A program made the translations under genes and the position numbers. A DNA stretch of 23,245 nucleotides from Planctomycetaceae bacterium UBA2671 (GTDB lineage: Bacteria; Planctomycetota; Planctomycetia; Planctomycetales; Planctomycetaceae): contig DEML01000109.1 in the NCBI GenBank assembly GCA_002359185.1, positions 1-23,245 on the forward strand, written 5' to 3'. The notes under the pieces are model-generated. The model saw only the letters and a list, made by a program, of their open reading frames with translations, had not been told where the DNA came from and made no database searches. Numbering within the stretch: the first letter of the stretch is position 1; every line of letters begins with the position of its first letter. Positions 22,769-23,245 of this stretch are shown here, one piece after another.

Positions 22769-22849
22769 GCTAACGCTTACCCATACGGGTTCTCCCCCCC
22801 GCTTGTCATCAAACCATTTACAGTCCGCACGTTCTCCGTTTGTTATGCC
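22769..22849 (-). other. attC-like site overlapping a stop codon
   Basis: The opening box GGCATAAC (minus, 22,849-22,842) contains the TAA stop of the 22,843 gene, and GTTAGC (ending at 22,769) closes the site about 81 bp later. Placing the stop codon inside the first core box is characteristic of integron cassettes. Confidence 0.6.
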
Positions 22850-23169
22850 GCGTCTCCGTGAAATTGTTCCCATGCTTCCGCTTCAAGTTCACAAGAACCT
22901 GAAATCAGATTGCTGTGCTCGTCTCGGATTTGGTACGCCTGCTGAACGCCGCCGATGCTGGCCGCCCCAGCCAACCCCAGCAGGAGCGTATAGAAGGCAT
23001 CCGTTAGTATCCCATCGACAACATCACGCATGATGGGAAGTTGGTCAGCGTCAAGATTGAGGGACGCGATCTTCGTTGACACAGCAGTCTCTTTTGTCTC
23101 GTTAAGATACGTCGCGAGGAAACGGTCTCTTTCGTTCTTCCAACACGCTACAAATTCGTTTGCGTTCAT
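22843..23169 (-). CDS. Hypothetical protein, cassette-like
   Basis: A 108-residue protein of unknown function. WKNERDRFLATYLNE at the N-terminus is followed by a helix pair, DQLPIMRDVVDGILTDAFYT, then LLLGLAGAASIGGVQQAYQI and an Asp/Asn turn with a short C-terminal part. The LTDAFYTLLLGLAGAASIGG pattern recurs in small hypothetical proteins of mobile regions. It could be an immunity-type protein, but I cannot assign it. The stretch is hydrophobic but interrupted by Asp and Gly, so a soluble fold is more likely than a TM helix. It starts 27 bp after the partial core site at the window edge, and its stop lies within the next attC-like site. Confidence 0.7.
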   Translation of the reverse strand: MNANEFVACWKNERDRFLATYLNETKETAVSTKIASLNLDADQLPIMRDVVDGILTDAFYTLLLGLAGAASIGGVQQAYQIRDEHSNLISGSCELEAEAWEQFHGDAA

Positions 23170-23194
23170 TTGTTCGATGCGACTTCCTTAGCGA

Positions 23195-23245
23195 CATAAC
23201 GCCTAGCTTAAGGCGTGGACGTCTGGACTTACCCAGGTTTGGTGG
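23195..23245 (-). other. Partial attC-like site at the window edge
   Basis: A GTTATGTC box (minus, near 23,200-23,193) is preceded by a 6-bp inverted repeat ACGCCT/AGGCGT (23,199-23,216). The rest is outside the window. Confidence 0.35.

Overview
The window looks like chromosomal DNA of a planctomycete, probably a Gimesia-like member (inference). The evidence is two very large proteins that open with the planctomycete-type DnaJ-like domain (YHKWLGIPP... DYYRLLGL), secretin/STN-like modules, FHA and trypsin-like folds joined to single membrane anchors, a short Hsp70, and remnants of planctomycete-type prophage genes. Nearly all real genes are on the minus strand.

Region 1 (about 252-13,405) is a five-gene minus-strand cluster, transcribed right to left: a 1190-aa membrane protein with a J-like N-terminus; a 504-residue Hsp70 lacking the C-terminal lid; an FHA-like/TM/trypsin-like protein; a secreted coiled-coil protein; and a 1654-aa protein with a J-like domain, TM segment, 14 WD40 blades, STN-like domain, TPR, trypsin-like domain and a DnaJ-type zinc finger. 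The J-like domains lack HPD, and both trypsin-like domains lack the catalytic triad. The two giants share two almost identical modules, although the rest of each differs. My reading is a membrane-spanning, Hsp70-linked sensing or assembly system. Its function is unknown.

Region 2 (about 13,615-18,460) is a graveyard of mobile DNA. It holds a terminase C-terminal fragment, a strong intrinsic terminator, about 0.5 kb of highly structured RNA containing a near-perfect 34-nt group II intron domain V, a portal-protein fragment, and a large serine recombinase split by one in-frame TAA and ending in four tandem winged-helix-like repeats. Upstream of the recombinase, four inverted repeats include two hairpins with complementary loops. 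A divergent 56-aa ribbon-helix-helix-like gene follows.

Region 3 (about 18,656-23,245) carries small minus-strand genes: a membrane-anchored protein, an alpha/beta hydrolase overlapping two small genes, and then several single-gene units separated by attC-like folded sites. This resembles the tail of an integron gene-cassette array read right to left. No integron integrase lies in the window. One unit has no ORF, and another carries a frameshifted helix-turn-helix gene fragment.
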